This document shows positions 19,430-20,042 of a DNA stretch of 20,042 nt, piece after piece (position 1 is the first letter of the stretch; each line of letters starts with the position of its first letter). This stretch comes from an uncultured Clostridia bacterium (GTDB lineage Bacteria; Bacillota; Clostridia; Christensenellales; Pumilibacteraceae): assembly GCA_947589145.1 (NCBI GenBank), contig CANQCB010000015.1, positions 1 to 20,042 on the forward strand, written 5' to 3'. The notes under the pieces are model-generated. The model ran no database searches, was not told the origin of the DNA, and saw nothing but the letters and a program-made list of their open reading frames with translations. A program made the translations under genes and the position numbers.

Positions 19430-20041
19430 TTAATTTTTATTTTCTTTATCCGTTGTCGGGCATTTTCCGAATATCGTTTCGAGTTCCGCCTGCGTTGCCT
19501 GTCGGTCGTTGGTTTCCGTTTCCACCGAAATCACGTCGCCTCCGTGCAGTTCGGTTTCGCCGCTCGGTACGATATTTTCGTCATCGTTCCTTTTAACGCT
19601 TGTAATGACCGTGCTCCAAGGCAGAAGCAAGTCGTGTACTTCTTTGCCGACGGCAGGGGAATCGGGGCAAACCGAAAGGACAAACCTCTCTTTCTTTCCG
19701 CCGACCGCGACGCCGTCCGTCTCGATAAACCCTTCGAGAAGAACGTCGTAAATGGCTTTTGTTCCGAACACTTTGCCAATGACGTAGCCGAGCGCGACCC
19801 CGACCATGGTGGGGAGAAGCATGGTTATGCTGAAACTGCCCGTGAGTTCGAACACCATGACGATGGACGTCAGCGGCGCTTTAACCACCGTCGTAAAGAA
19901 GGTCGCCATGCAGATCATGACGATAATATCCGAATAGGCGGCGGGCATATTGCACTGCTGCGCTATAAAGCTGACTATGCCGCCCATGCACGCGCCCGTG
20001 GCAAGCATGGGTATAAACACTCCGCAGGGCACTCCGCAACC
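19430..20041 (-). CDS. ClC-type chloride channel/transporter with TrkA-C domain, C-terminal part (cut by window edge)
   Basis: The frame is open to the right edge, reading GCGVPCGVFIP at the boundary, so the GTG at 20032 is internal. GVFIPMLATGACMG matches the GxFxP anion-selectivity segment of ClC proteins, and FTTVVKAPLTSIVMVFELTGSFSITMLLP matches the following helices of the family (KAPLTAI-type). After the membrane part, about 90 residues (KKERFVLSVCPDSPAVGKEVHDLLLPW and on to GETELHGGDVISVETET) form a TrkA-C/RCK-C regulatory domain. The N-terminal GSGIP and GREGP segments and the gating glutamate lie outside the window, so channel or H+/Cl- exchanger cannot be told apart. About 203 residues are visible. 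It has its own terminator and is separate from the kinase operon. Confidence 0.92.
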   Translation of the reverse strand, partial: GCGVPCGVFIPMLATGACMGGIVSFIAQQCNMPAAYSDIIVMICMATFFTTVVKAPLTSIVMVFELTGSFSITMLLPTMVGVALGYVIGKVFGTKAIYDVLLEGFIETDGVAVGGKKERFVLSVCPDSPAVGKEVHDLLLPWSTVITSVKRNDDENIVPSGETELHGGDVISVETETNDRQATQAELETIFGKCPTTDKENKN

Positions 20042-20042
20042 C

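Overview
This is a bacterial chromosomal window with standard code, Shine-Dalgarno sites in front of most genes and intrinsic terminators after most transcription units. The gene set suggests an uncultured Clostridia-like member of the Bacillota, an inference that has not been tested by phylogeny. It includes GatB, GlmS/GlmM, UppP, Ddl, the DXP-independent vitamin B6 pair PdxS/PdxT, an archaeal-type phosphoglycerate mutase, an OmpR-type two-component system, and zinc-ribbon/DUF4190-like proteins with PYGQ repeats. No tRNA, rRNA, IS element, phage gene or CRISPR array is visible.

Layout. 1-1480: the 3' end of gatB and a translationally linked membrane protein of unknown function. 1550-4635 (minus): apgM and glmS. 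4841-6855 (plus, divergent from glmS): glmM and uppP, overlapping by ATGA. 6982-8067: ddl. 8134-9336: icd behind a near-consensus promoter. 9466-10227: a PHP-domain hydrolase whose promoter predicts a leaderless mRNA. 10321-10506: a tandem A-rich repeat array leading into a terminator. 10553-13262 (minus): five consecutive paralogues, each with a four-cysteine zinc ribbon, most with a Q/Y/P/G-rich linker, and each with a hydrophobic membrane domain. 13420-14890 (minus): pdxT and pdxS. 15124-17270 (plus): a CrtI-type FAD oxidoreductase and a thioredoxin-type glutathione peroxidase. 17466-19260 (minus): a response regulator and sensor kinase. 19430-end (minus): the C-terminal part of a ClC-type chloride channel or transporter.

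How the genes fit together. glmS, glmM, uppP and ddl cover amino-sugar supply (fructose-6-P to GlcN-6-P to GlcN-1-P), lipid-carrier recycling and D-Ala-D-Ala synthesis, so 2.9-8.1 kb is a cell-envelope precursor block. pdxS/pdxT make pyridoxal phosphate. icd and apgM are central carbon genes. The kinase/regulator pair has no obvious target operon here.

The least ordinary region is 10.2-13.4 kb. The five zinc-ribbon genes arose by tandem duplication of a cassette that includes promoter and terminator. Two of their promoters carry nine-base G tracts between -35 and -10, with 18- and 20-bp spacers, a layout known elsewhere from phase-variable promoters. One paralogue ends in a sequence copied from the 3' end of the neighbouring pdxT but read in another frame. 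Other observations are two predicted leaderless mRNAs, a BirA-operator-like inverted repeat over the pdxS promoter, and an abnormally long Shine-Dalgarno spacing with a possible start-codon hairpin at glmS.
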